Origin: Sparassis latifolia
Lineage: Eukaryota > Basidiomycota > Agaricomycetes > Polyporales > Sparassidaceae
DNA: 64,000 bases
Direction of reading: 5' to 3'
Assembly: GCA_018466975.1 (NCBI GenBank)
Contig: CM031563.1
Span: 1,922,001-1,986,000 of the forward strand
Shown: positions 35,961 to 45,789 of the stretch, piece by piece
How positions within the stretch are numbered: the first letter of the stretch is position 1
Layout of the letters: each line of letters starts with the position of its first letter
Notes under the pieces: model-generated
The model's input: only the letters and a program-made list of their open reading frames with translations
What the model was told of the DNA's origin: nothing
The model's database searches: none
Translations under genes and position numbers: made by a program

Positions 35961-37026
35961 CCGCAAGAGCCTTGCACTGCCGGGGATTCGCTGGGCGTGC
36001 GTCCCGTCCATGATGGACCTGCCCCTGTTTCAGCACGATAGGAACTACGCGCGTCCTAGTGTTCGCCAACATCAATCCTCCCGCATCACGGTGTTGCAAG
36101 CCCGCGCAGCCGTGGTGTGGGCGTTCAATACACACATGCTGTCCTCGGGACGTCGACATCTATACGTGGAGCCATGGGAGGATCAGCCTAGTCTTTTCAT
36201 CTCCTAATTCACCGTACAGACCTGAAGGTGGAGCAGGGTGGAGCCCAGGATCGCACGGCTGAGCAGCGCGTACAGCGCTTGAGAGAGAGACGCACAGTTG
36301 CGGCCTGTCTGCAGTGGCCTGACGGGTCAAAGGATGATGGTTGCCTGCGCGCCGAGATGCGGCATCCGTGCGCTCATCAGAGGCGTCGAGCTGACGCTAT
36401 CGCCAAGAGGTGGTAAGTATGGACAGACAACCTCCGAGCTCGGACGATCTTGGCTGTGTCAAGATGGCGCATCCTGTAGTGAGCACCAGAAACTTGCGGG
36501 AAACCTCACTCACAAATTACATCGCAGGCCAGCCGGATGACAGATCGCGGCTGGCTAGTGCGTCCCGGGACCTCACCACATGGATTCGGAGCGCAATGCG
36601 TAGGTGCATGCATCTCGCTATCTGCCAGTGGTTCCTCAGATGACGACCTCCAAAATATTCCGCATTTTCACGCGGCGTGAACGGCTGCGCAAAAGACAAA
36701 CCTGAGGGTTCCGAAGTTTCCTCTTCTCGAGGAATCGTCCAGATGCGGTCAAGACTTTGCCCTACTCCCTTGGTCTTGGCCAAATCTCTCCGCTCGGAGG
36801 CACTGCTGTCAGCAACAGAGACGCTGTCAGTTCTGTCAAGCACACAAGGTTCGCATTGACAGGCTATCGGGAGCCGTGCGCGAGCGGGTGGCGGAAAGAT
36901 CTCTTCGACGGCAGCTGTCAATCCTGCGGCACCGCCACAGATAGACAGTCACGTGCATTTGTCACACCGCGTTCATGGGACACGCAGCCCGATATGGCAA
37001 TCCTCCGCGAACATACTTATTCGCTT

Positions 37027-37166
37027 CCATCAGGAAAAGTCAAATCCACTTAACCGTCTTATTGCCTTATTTAAGGAGAAATAAGACCATCCATGTTCTT
37101 ACTCTTTCTTATTTCTCCTTAAATAAGACAATGAGAAGGTTGAGTGGGTTTGACTTTTCCTGATGG
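37027..37166. mobile_element. Foldback MITE-like element, 140 bp
   Basis: Ends are perfect 18 bp inverted repeats (CCATCAGGAAAAGTCAAA at 37027-37044 and its complement at 37149-37166). The inverted symmetry continues inward through CCACT-AACC and CTTATTTAAGGAGAAATAAG almost to the centre, so the whole element can fold into one hairpin. It is AT-richer than its surroundings and has no coding capacity. It sits between the left and right units of duplication III. No clear target-site duplication is visible outside the inverted repeat. Confidence 0.75.
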
Positions 37167-37397
37167 ACTCGCCGAGCGCGAGAGCGCCCAATCAGCGCTG
37201 GCGTGGCGCCTGCCGCCCCTCGGTTAGGTGGCGCGTCACCACGGCCATCAATTTCGACGCCCCGCCCCTGCCGCTTGCCGTGGGACCCGCCCGGCGCTCC
37301 GCCCGCCCGCCTTCGGTGGGCGCGCCAAGTGCGTGTCCCAGGGATACGTACGCCACCTTCCTGATATGGGTACGCCGCGCGTGCCGTAGAAACAAAG

Positions 37398-37502
37398 CGG
37401 CGCGGGCGTTCCGCACGGCGTTTGCGGGAAACGCCATCCCCCGCGTGCGTTTGGCGCGTACATGTCGATGCACCCATGCCACCGTCGACCACGAAGCTGT
37501 AG
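37398..37502 (+). pseudogene. Fragment of the RING/TRAF gene 3' end
   Basis: This stretch matches the end of the RING gene's last exon (33500-33630), including the GCGGCGCGGGCGTTCCG start, the CGTGCGTTGGGCGCGTACATG part and the terminal ACGAAGCTGTAG. An internal deletion removes the PWMAYP segment region and other bases. There is no promoter or upstream exon, so it is a passenger of duplication III, not a gene. Confidence 0.75.
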
Positions 37503-37981
37503 CACCGTTGTATGTTCTTTTGGCCTGTCGTGAATTCGGCACTTGAGGCCTCCTATTAACGAATATTGTGTCCTGCGAAAATCTCGTCTTGTACAATTTT
37601 GTTGCGAGACGAATGATATGCCCTTCTAAATGTTGGCTATACGTATCCGCGATTGGTGGCATTTGTATATATTATTTGAAGCCTGTTGCGCTCGCGGTAA
37701 TCGAAGAAATAGTGGTATGACAGTGTTGCACTATACGATCCATCCCGTCTCCGCCCCGACTCAGCGATCATTTCGTAGTCTGACTACAGAAGGCAGCTTC
37801 GACGTAGCCCATAGCGTCGTGGATAAGTTCATTCACATTGCTACAATACTGATGTCTTGAGCAGCACCACTCCAAGACGCGCAGTTCGAATTAGGCTCAC
37901 AATTGCAGAGCAAACTCAGCACACCAAAATATTCAGCTCTCAGCCGTGCCAATCGCATTCCACAAAGTTCAACTCGACATA

Positions 37982-38390
37982 CTAACTAATAACAATAAAC
38001 TGACCACCGTCCCCATCTCCACTGGCCTCGCTCGATGGCTCGGCACGACTGATGACGCCCTCGCCGAAGTCCTTGAAGTCGTCCCCGATGCTCTTCCAGT
38101 TGAGAGCCTGGCTCCCGTCAGCGCGCGCCACGAGCTCTGCCTCGAACGCACGGGCGAGGATGGGGTCCTCTTCGCGGAGGATGTGGAAGAGAGCTTTTCC
38201 AAGATCTCCCGCGACGCTGCCGACCTGCTTCCAGTCGACTGCCTCGCTGCCGCTAAAAAGAGAGAAATGTCAGCGGGGAGTTGTCGTAGGCTGATGAGCA
38301 CATATACCTCGCGGGTGCGATGGGAATCGCGAGCGCGGGAGCAGCGGACGCGGCGACGAGGATGGCGGTGATGGCGATGGTGGAACGCAT
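37982..38390 (-). CDS. Secreted protein with 2 repeats, paralogue of the 12-repeat protein
   Basis: Two exons, 38390-38308 and 38252-37982, give 117 residues. Exon 1 is again 83 bases and the intron again 55 bases. The signal peptide (MRSTIAITAILVAASAAPA) differs from the paralogue at few positions. The mature part has one basic unit (GSEAVDWKQVGSVAGDLGK) and one acidic unit (GSQALNWKSIGDDFKDFGEG), joined by an EEDPILARAFEAELVARAD linker, then a short Ser/Gly/Asp tail. This may be close to the ancestral length before expansion, or a contracted copy. No lesion is seen, so it is probably functional. Confidence 0.78.
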
Positions 38391-38673
38391 TGTGAATATG
38401 ATGACGACAGATATAAAGAGGTAGAGTGAATAGTGGAGATGAATAGACGCAAGGAAGGAGTGTGGTCGTTAGGTCGTGTCAAAGCTGAACAAAGTCGTGA
38501 AAAGAAATGCGAAGGGAGAGAAAAACAAGTCAGGCTGTGCAACGCACACCGTCAGCGCCGTATGACGGAAGGAAGGGGGAGAGGAGATACTCACTATCCA
38601 GTACCGACTTGAAAGACTTTGGCTCTGAAGAAGAAGGCTGGGAGCTGGGGGGACCACCGCGGTGCGCTCGCCC

Positions 38674-38680
38674 TTTTATA
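38674..38680 (-). promoter_or_regulatory. TATA box candidate for the 2-repeat secreted protein gene
   Basis: TATAAAA on the minus strand lies about 285 bases before the ATG at 38390, matching the position in the 12-repeat gene. The sequence around it (GGGCGAGCGCACC downstream) is also kept in both copies. Confidence 0.45.
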
Positions 38681-38947
38681 CTGCAGGAGCCTTGCACTGC
38701 CTGAGCTCGCTGGGCGCATCCCATCCCATGATTGACCTGCCCCTGTTTCAGCACAATAGGAAGCGTCCAAGCGTTTTCGAACCAACATTAATACTCCCGC
38801 ATCACGGTGTTGCAAGTCCGCGCAGCCGTATAATTAGTACCGCGTTCGACAGACACATGCCCTCCTCGGGACGATTCGACATCTATACGTGGAGCCATGG
38901 GGAGATCAGCCTAGTCTTTTCATCTCCTAATTCACCGTACAGACCTC

Positions 38948-38977
38948 AAGGTGGAGCAAGGTGGAGCAAGGTGGAGC
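38948..38977. repeat. 10 bp tandem repeat, three copies
   Basis: AAGGTGGAGC is present three times in a row. The left duplication unit has fewer copies at the matching place (near 36226-36240), so the array expanded in the right unit. Confidence 0.6.
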
Positions 38978-39040
38978 CCAGGATCGCACGGCTGAGCAGC
39001 GCATACAGCATCTGAGAGGGAGATGCATGGGTTGCGGCCT

Positions 39041-39298
39041 CACCTGAGACCAACTCAAATTTGCTACCCCAACAAATGATGAATTTCGTGCTCACTACAA
39101 AGTAACCGTTTGTAGATGAAACACAGTTTCTATTTGCCGAAGTAACAAATTCAACTGGTCAATTGAGTCCCTATTCAGTCCTGATCACACATGTAAACTT
39201 TATCAATAGATTTGTGCTGGCGACAAATGGTGACGTTGTAAGGCAGACAAACCTTACATTCACTCAGGGATACAAATCCGGGAGGGTGTTAAGTGCCT
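39041..39298. mobile_element. 258 bp insertion, probably a small transposon or fragment
   Basis: The left unit of duplication III reads continuously across this point (GTTGCGGCCTGTCTGCAG near 36297), while the right unit is interrupted by 258 bases of AT-richer sequence. GCCT stands at both borders (39037-39040 and 39295-39298), consistent with a 4 bp target-site duplication. No inverted ends or coding capacity are obvious. Confidence 0.55.
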
Positions 39299-40863
39299 GT
39301 CTGCAGTCGCCAAACGGGTCAAAGGATGATGGTTGCCTGCACGCCGAGACGCGGCATCCATTCGCGGATCAGGGGCGTCGAGCTGACGCTATCGCCAAGT
39401 GGAGGTAAGTATAGACAGACAGCCTCGAGCTCGGACAATCTTGGCTGTGTCACGATGGCGCATCCTGTTAGCTCCAGTGAGCCCCAGAAACTCGCGGGAA
39501 ACCTCACTCACAAATTAGAACGCAGTACTCATGAGACACCGCTGCTTTCATGGCAGCAAGGACACTTCCTCTTTTCGGCAACCCCTTACCAGTGCATATT
39601 TACCTACGTTAGATACTTGTTAGAGACTGTTCCTTGGCGCACTTGATCGCCTGTTTGCAGTATAAATACACAGATTTTCATCATCATCACTCACAAATTA
39701 CATCGCAGCCCGGCCGGATGACAGATCGCCAGGGGGACTCGCGTCTCGCTCACCACATTGATTCGGAGCGCAATGCGGAGGTGCATCTCGCCGTCCGCCG
39801 GTGGTTCCCAACGCCTCAAAGTTCGCGGGATGACCTCCAAAATATTCTGCATTTTCACGCCGCGTGAACGGCCCAAGTATTGTGCACAAACTCCCGCTCC
39901 CCGGGCACAATCGCCCATTATAGGCCAGGACGGCGGGATAGGCGCTACTCGGCCGGCCACTGTCAAAGTTAGTCGAGAATCCCGCTCCCGCTTCCAGTCT
40001 AAAACAAAGAGGGTTCCGGAGTTTCCTCTTCTCGAGGAATCATCCAGATGGGGCAAGACTTCGCCCTATTCATCTCCGCTGATTCGGAGGCACTGCTGTC
40101 AGCGACAGGGACTCTGTCAGTTCTGTCAAGCACATAAGGTTTGCACTGTCAGGCTATCGGGAGTCGTGCGCGAGCGGGTGGTGGAAAGATCTCTTCGACG
40201 GCAGCAGTCAGTACTAGTCAGTGGCGGCCCTGCAGTGCGGCACCACGCCGCCACGGTTAGACGGTCACGTGCATTTGTCACACCGCGTTCCCTACCGCCC
40301 GCGCCACAGTGACTCATCGCACCCCCAACCAGCCAGAAAAGAAACTGCACTGGAGAAAAAATAGTGTCCATGGATAGTCGCACACACAGCACTCGTTGAC
40401 GGAGACCAGTCCAACGCTCGACCGCTCCAAGTCGTTGCACGCCCACATTCAACTTCAAGTTGAAGTTCCCTGCAAAGCCCAAGCTCAGTCTTCCTGCAGT
40501 TTGAAACCAACGGTAGCAGAGTTGGACCACCAGGTAGCATGATGTTCACCCCCACCCCCCACATCGAATAGCTCTTCTCCCATGAAAACACAACATCGGC
40601 GACCGTTTTGGAAATTGCACAGCCTCGGGCCAAGCAAGGGGGCGCCACACTGATCGCGGAACGAAGATAACTATCTATCATTATGTCTACAAGTATGTAC
40701 GTGTGTATATGTATGTACGAGTGTACTTATATGCAACAATGCGACCGACGAGAGAACACAGCGAGTGGTATGGTACGTGTAGGGTATGTGATATGCCAAG
40801 GTACGATACAACAAAGCAGCCGACGCGGAACTCCAAAGACAAGAACGAATGCGAGAGTAATAC

Positions 40864-41001
40864 TACCAAGTGAGTACCAGGGGATCGCAATCTAGCAGAC
40901 ATATGTAGATGACAGAATGCGAACAGACAGACATACCAAGTGAGTATCAGGGGATCGCAATCTAGCAGACATAGACGACAGAGTAGGAACAGACAGACAG
41001 A
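40864..41001. repeat. 70 bp direct tandem repeat, two copies
   Basis: TACCAAGTGAGTA-CAGGGG and the following GATCGCAATCTAGCAGACATA occur at 40864 and again at 40934, ending in ACAGACAGACA-type simple sequence. A TATGTA/TGTACG-rich simple-sequence stretch precedes it at about 40684-40735. The region lies 3' of the homeodomain gene. Confidence 0.7.
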
Positions 41002-41174
41002 CAGCGGGAGCCGGTGCGACGATAGATAGGTAATATGGATGAGGAACCCTGTCCTAGGGGTAGATTTGTAGCCGGACAAGAGCGCGACAATGATTCAGCG
41101 ATAAAACGAGAAAACGGTGAAAACAGAAGATAGATAGGAGAAACAACAACACCGGATTCCGCACCGCACAACGG

Positions 41175-43387
41175 TCATGGATATAATCTGATATCCTTAC
41201 GTACAAACTGAAGCGCGTCAGACGTCGCATTCGCCGGTACACACATATGATCCAGCTCGACGGCGCCTGTCCTATACATTGGTGGCGCACCGCGCTGGCC
41301 CTCGTCCAGGTCCTCGTAGTCGTCCGCGCGGGGCTCATCGACGGTGCCCACATCATATTGATGTGCATACCGGCTGAAGGGGGCTACCTGAGAGTGCGAT
41401 TGCGATGGGTGGCCGTGCTCTTGTAGGGCCTGGACGGCGTATCCACCTTGGTGGTCGGCGCCGTGCGCAGCATACACGACCTGGCGGGTGGCAGCATCGG
41501 CATCCGGCGGGATGTCGTACGCCAATTGAGGTTCCCCAACCACATGAGGGAACGTATATTCCGGCGGGAAAGACAAGGTGACGTCGCCAACGGAGTACCG
41601 CTCACGATGATTGGGCTCTTCGGGACAATCCAGCGCGTGTGCGAGTGAGCTGCTGTGGCGCTGCAGTAGAGCAACGCCCGTACCAGGTAGAGAAGGCTCG
41701 GGCTGGTGCAGCGGGCCGCCTTCAACGACGGTCGATGCGTGAGAGTGTGACTGTTCTCCGGACATGAGGCAGGTCACTAGTACTTGACTCGGCCGTCGCG
41801 AAGAAGGCACTGAGTTAGGGTGGACATTGTAAATGCGGGTCGGGTCAACGGTAAGCTCAGCGACGCGCCGCAGGAAGTGTGATTCACTAAAAATAGCGGA
41901 GTCATTAGACTATCATGGAAGACGAGGAAGAAAATATTATACAGCCAAAGGGTGGTGAATGCAGAAAAAAACACGAGACACTCACGTACTAGCCCTCCGC
42001 CCATTCTCGTTCATAGCGGCATTCTCCCAGCCACACCGGTTCCCCGAGCTGCTCTCCGAATAGAAAGCAGAAGATAAGCTCGACTCGCTCCCGCCTACAC
42101 TTGCCATGCTGCCAAAGCGCAGACCCGGCCCACTCGGAAGAGCGCTAAACTCATACGGGTACGGAGGCGGGAGTCGTACACCGTGCTCATACACGTCGTA
42201 CTCGTCTTCCTTGCGAGACCCATCCTTGCCCGACTCCAGCGCGTACGGCACAATAGGTGACTGCGCAGACTGCGGGGCCAACGCGGGTGTTGGCGGCCGC
42301 TCTCCGGCGTAGGGCGCGCCAAAACAGTAGTCGGGTGCAGGTAAGGGACCGGGAGGAGGGGCACCGACATCGCGCACCGACAGCACATATGGAGGCTCGG
42401 CCGCACGGCCGCTGTCGAACGAGTAGTGCCGTGCAAACAGCGCACCGAAGTCGCCGTATAGGTTCGTATTGCACTGTTTCACTATCTTTGCGTACGGATT
42501 GCTGGAGAGCCGCTCTATGTGTGTAAGCGTATGCGCTGAGCGCCGGTGGGACGGTAGGAATCCGCCTGCCTCGGCACATGAGAAGCTGGGCATGTCGCCG
42601 TGGTCGCGTTCCGATGTAGATGGAGAGTAGTGTGGGTGTAGGGCGTACGCGGCGTTGGTCGAGGAGGAGGGAGACGCGCTGTAACTGCTAACAAGGACAC
42701 TGCTACGAAAGTTGGGGAGTGACGTCCGGCGGGGCGCATCGTTGTGTGACATGGGTACGGGCATTGAGTGCGTCGGGAGTCGCGCGAGAGGTTGCACCGA
42801 AGTGGGTATGCGAGACGGACCGGGGATCTGGTCGGACAGTGAGTCCACGGGGGAGGACGTAGAAGTAGTCATGGAGGGCTGAGGCTCAGAGGACTCGGTT
42901 AAATACGCTGGTGAAGTTGGATTCAACTGCTCGGGTGTGTCTAAGCCACAATGTGGACGGAATGATTGGCCGTCGGGAGTCTCAGGATGGAAATGTTCGT
43001 CGACCTCTTGAGGGCTGGGCAGGGACGCAGAGCCCTTTGACTGCATCATCCGTTGGTCTAGCTTTTTTGCCTTCGCTCGCCTACACGCATACAATGAGCT
43101 CACCGCAGTCCCATGGGGTTCAGCTGCCTAACCCACCTATTCTGAAACCAAATCCTCACAGTTTGCTGCTCCATGTTCAACTCCTTCGCCAGCGTTGTGA
43201 TCAGCGTCTTGTCCGGCGTCGGGCTCTCGAGATACACCGCCTCTAGCCGCCGTTTTTCCCTCCGACTTGTGCGTCGACGGCTCTTCTGCTGATCAGGCTG
43301 GTAGGCGCAGAACGTGGCCATCACCTTCGCCTTAGGCCGTGAGGAGGGGCGTGTCGCCGACCGCGGGTGGGGGGTCGGGGTGTACAT
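41175..43387 (-). CDS. Homeodomain transcription factor, paralogue 1
   Basis: Three exons, 43387-43137, 43080-41986 and 41886-41175, give 685 residues. The homeodomain spans about residues 35-92: basic RRRTSRREKRRLEAVY, then the third helix VRIWFQNRRAKAKK with W80, F81, N83 and R84. An intron splits the NR|R motif, as in paralogue 2. WFQNRRAK marks a typical (non-TALE) homeodomain that binds DNA in the nucleus. The remainder is Ser/Pro-rich. Two segments recur in paralogue 2: a (T)HF-xRxx-L start of exon 3 with SSRRPS, and a C-terminal TGA-EL--MCVPA block. Related fungal homeobox genes act in growth and fruiting, but the orthologue cannot be named. It differs from mating-type HD genes in lacking a divergent head-to-head partner. 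Confidence 0.82.
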
Positions 43388-45253
43388 TGACGCAGTGCTT
43401 GCTGGTGAGCGCGCTTGGTTTTATTAGCTGAAGGCCTCAAATCGGACGAGACCTGGCGATGGACTCGTATTAATCAATAATTTCAACGAGCGCCTGAGTC
43501 CCGGAGCGGTGTACGGCAAGAGGAGGCCAGGATCGGCCTATCTACACACGCCGATAGGAATAATGAGGGCCGGCGGTGCGTATAAGTCCGGTGGAAGGTC
43601 AACAGGCCTCGCGTAACAACAGTATCTGTGAAATTGAGTGAGAATGAGCGTGGATGGTGTTCACGATCAACGCAGATTGGAAGGAGATAACCGGTTCAAT
43701 GCGAAATCTTCTCCGGGGCAGATCGCTGCGCAAAGACTCCACAAGGCTGGTCAAATACGTACAGGTAGACAATCGATGGGATGCGCCAGATACCGTACGC
43801 CCTGGTATACATAACCGGGAAGCACAACAGCACAGTGCACTTCAGTGCGGGGTGCCAGTACGGCCGTCTACGGGGGGGAAATGTGGAGGACGGCAGCTCA
43901 CCTTCTCCAAAACCAAAAGGAATTGATGGACACTACGACAGAGTAAGAAGAAAGGCTCATGAAATGGCTGAGCAGCCTCAATCGAGCCGAGAATTCGCCT
44001 CTACGGAGTAGGCTCGCAGCAAAAGTGTCCAGGAATGGCAACTTGAGCAGAATCTCCCTGCAGACCTGTTAATCTGGCGGAAATGCAAGACTACGGTTTC
44101 TGCACGAACGTAATGAGTCAGACTCGAGGGATCGACACAGTGTATACGAGATAAACGCAGTCGATGCCATACTGCATCGGCGCTAATCGCCGCCCAGGCG
44201 CGTGTAGCGACGTACGTACGCAATGACGGGGGAATAGGTGGTAGAGTGAAACGGATGTCACGATGAACGTGCGAATTAAGGTGAACGGGATGATGGCGCA
44301 CTCCGCACAGGCAGGATCGGTGCGTGTCTTTCGGCGTAAAACTTCTGGGCAGCGCCTATTTTCGTGGCCAAGATCGGATGAACGCTCACCGTTGCGTGCA
44401 CACGCTTCGCAAGGCCGCGGTGCTTGTATATTGGAGAGACGCTGGACGACGGAGTTCGTGATATTCAACTGCGCCGAGAGCGTGTCAGATACCCGTGATG
44501 TGCTCGACAACTTGACAGACAGAGTGAGTCGTTATTCCGAAGAGAACGTCCGTTTTGTTATATTCAGTGAGACGAGTCGATGACACCGCGCCGGCTGCCT
44601 TCAGCACGGTCTGCCTGTTGACGCTCTACACAACGCGGAACGCGGATCACATCCGCGCAGATCCCGCGCGTATTCATTCACAGCGTCGAAAACGCATGGA
44701 CGGCATTTGGCTATGACAGGACCTACAATCTGCACTGAAAACTCACCGTGGGCTAATCCAAGTGTTGTCCAGTCGAGTTCCACAGAAGATGTTGCTGAAT
44801 ATGCAGATTGGATGGATTAGAATGCAGAGAACGCGTGCGACCCGCAGGAATATCAAGTGCTGCGGCAATGAGGAGTCTCGAACGAGGATTTGAAGGATGT
44901 GCGACGGCGAATACGCGTGATGGGCAGGTCGATCCGCTCCTTCCGCTGGTGAGGGTGTTGTCGGGGAGGAAGAAATTGTATGTACTAGTACTGTCTAAAG
45001 TGATGCTGGAGAAAGACGCCGGACCAACAGGATCCGAGCGGGCTGTGGTCAGGTACGGGATGATCGGGAGCAGAAGACGGTGCTAACCGCTGGTGAGGCA
45101 CAGTCAGTATAATTGGAGGAAGGCAATTTTTCAGACGCGAGACGAAACTGGGAGCGAAGCAAGTAGAAGGAGAAAGCAAGGAAGAGCAATAGGATCTGAG
45201 TTTTGATGTCGAGGAAAAGGCGGGTGGAGTTGGGGGGAGAAAGCGAGGCTTTA

Positions 45254-45307
45254 GCGGGAGACGAATCTGCAGCGGGAGACGAATCTGCAGCGGGAGACGA
45301 ATCTGCT
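45254..45307. repeat. 18 bp minisatellite, three copies
   Basis: AGCGGGAGACGAATCTGC is repeated three times perfectly, followed by a degenerate fourth. On the minus strand it would encode AADSSP repeats, but no gene context supports translation. Confidence 0.75.
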
Positions 45308-45358
45308 GCGGCAGACCCGGAGTCGCTCGCGCAAGCCTGAACTTGGTGGCAGAAAGAT

Positions 45359-45789
45359 GAATCGAGATTCGACGAAATCAACTCCCGCGGCCCATCTCAG
45401 TCTCTCAAATCCATCCCCGCTTGCCCCCACCTTCTCCACTGCTCACCGGCTCCCGGCGGCAACTCTGCGTCCCGTCCTCGACGCGCCGTCCGACGTGCGT
45501 GCACAACGCGGCCGGTGTCTGGTGGGTGCGGTGTCTCCCTCGCTGCGGTCCACTCCTGCTTTATCCACCGAGCGCTAGGGAAGAGCTCGCTGATGTCCCG
45601 AATCACAAGGCCAGCAATCACGCGCCGCCAGACCTCGAGCTCGTCGTACACCCTCTCCCTCCCAACCCCTTCGCCCGTAAGCTCTCGTCCTGCAGACAGC
45701 TTCTGCAATCCAAGAATCAGCTATCTCCTCGTCATCGATGCCCTGCGAGCACTCACATGGTCGTCCCGGCCTCGAGCTGTAAGTGCTAA
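45359..45789 (+). CDS. Possible short two-exon gene, unsupported product
   Basis: The ATG at 45359 opens a frame through a Ser/Pro-rich N-terminus. A plausible 62 bp GT-AG intron (45511 to about 45577) would join it to a frame ending TAA at 45787-45789. I do not recognise the product, the composition is low complexity, and other splicings are possible. The remaining interval 43388-49015 between the two homeodomain genes shows only isolated short frames. Confidence 0.2.

Larger units (their letters stand above)
33500..36976. repeat. Segmental duplication III, left unit
   Basis: This block begins inside the last exon of the RING gene and is repeated in the same orientation at 37398-40289. Shared parts are the RING gene 3' end, the convergent intergenic sequence, the secreted-protein gene, its long 5' region and a tail that ends with CACGTGCATTTGTCACACCGCGTTC-like sequence at about 36976 and 40289. 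Lengths differ because of the internal repeat array and two insertions. Confidence 0.88.
37398..40289. repeat. Segmental duplication III, right unit
   Basis: Copy of 33500-36976. It has gained a 258 bp insertion at 39041-39298 and a 183 bp gain at 39518-39700, and it carries only two repeat units in its secreted-protein gene. 39000-41170 holds no gene that I can support. Confidence 0.86.

Noticed and set aside
34184..38390. Kex2-processed cyclic peptide precursor (ustiloxin or epichloecyclin type)
   Set aside because: No KR or RR sites between repeats and no neighbouring DUF3328-like or oxidase genes; only single-Arg junctions are present, so that specific class is not supported.
44118..44583. 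Overlapping frames of 106-130 codons on both strands
   Set aside because: Neither strand shows family motifs, splice structure or conserved copy; chance frames in GC-rich DNA are likely.
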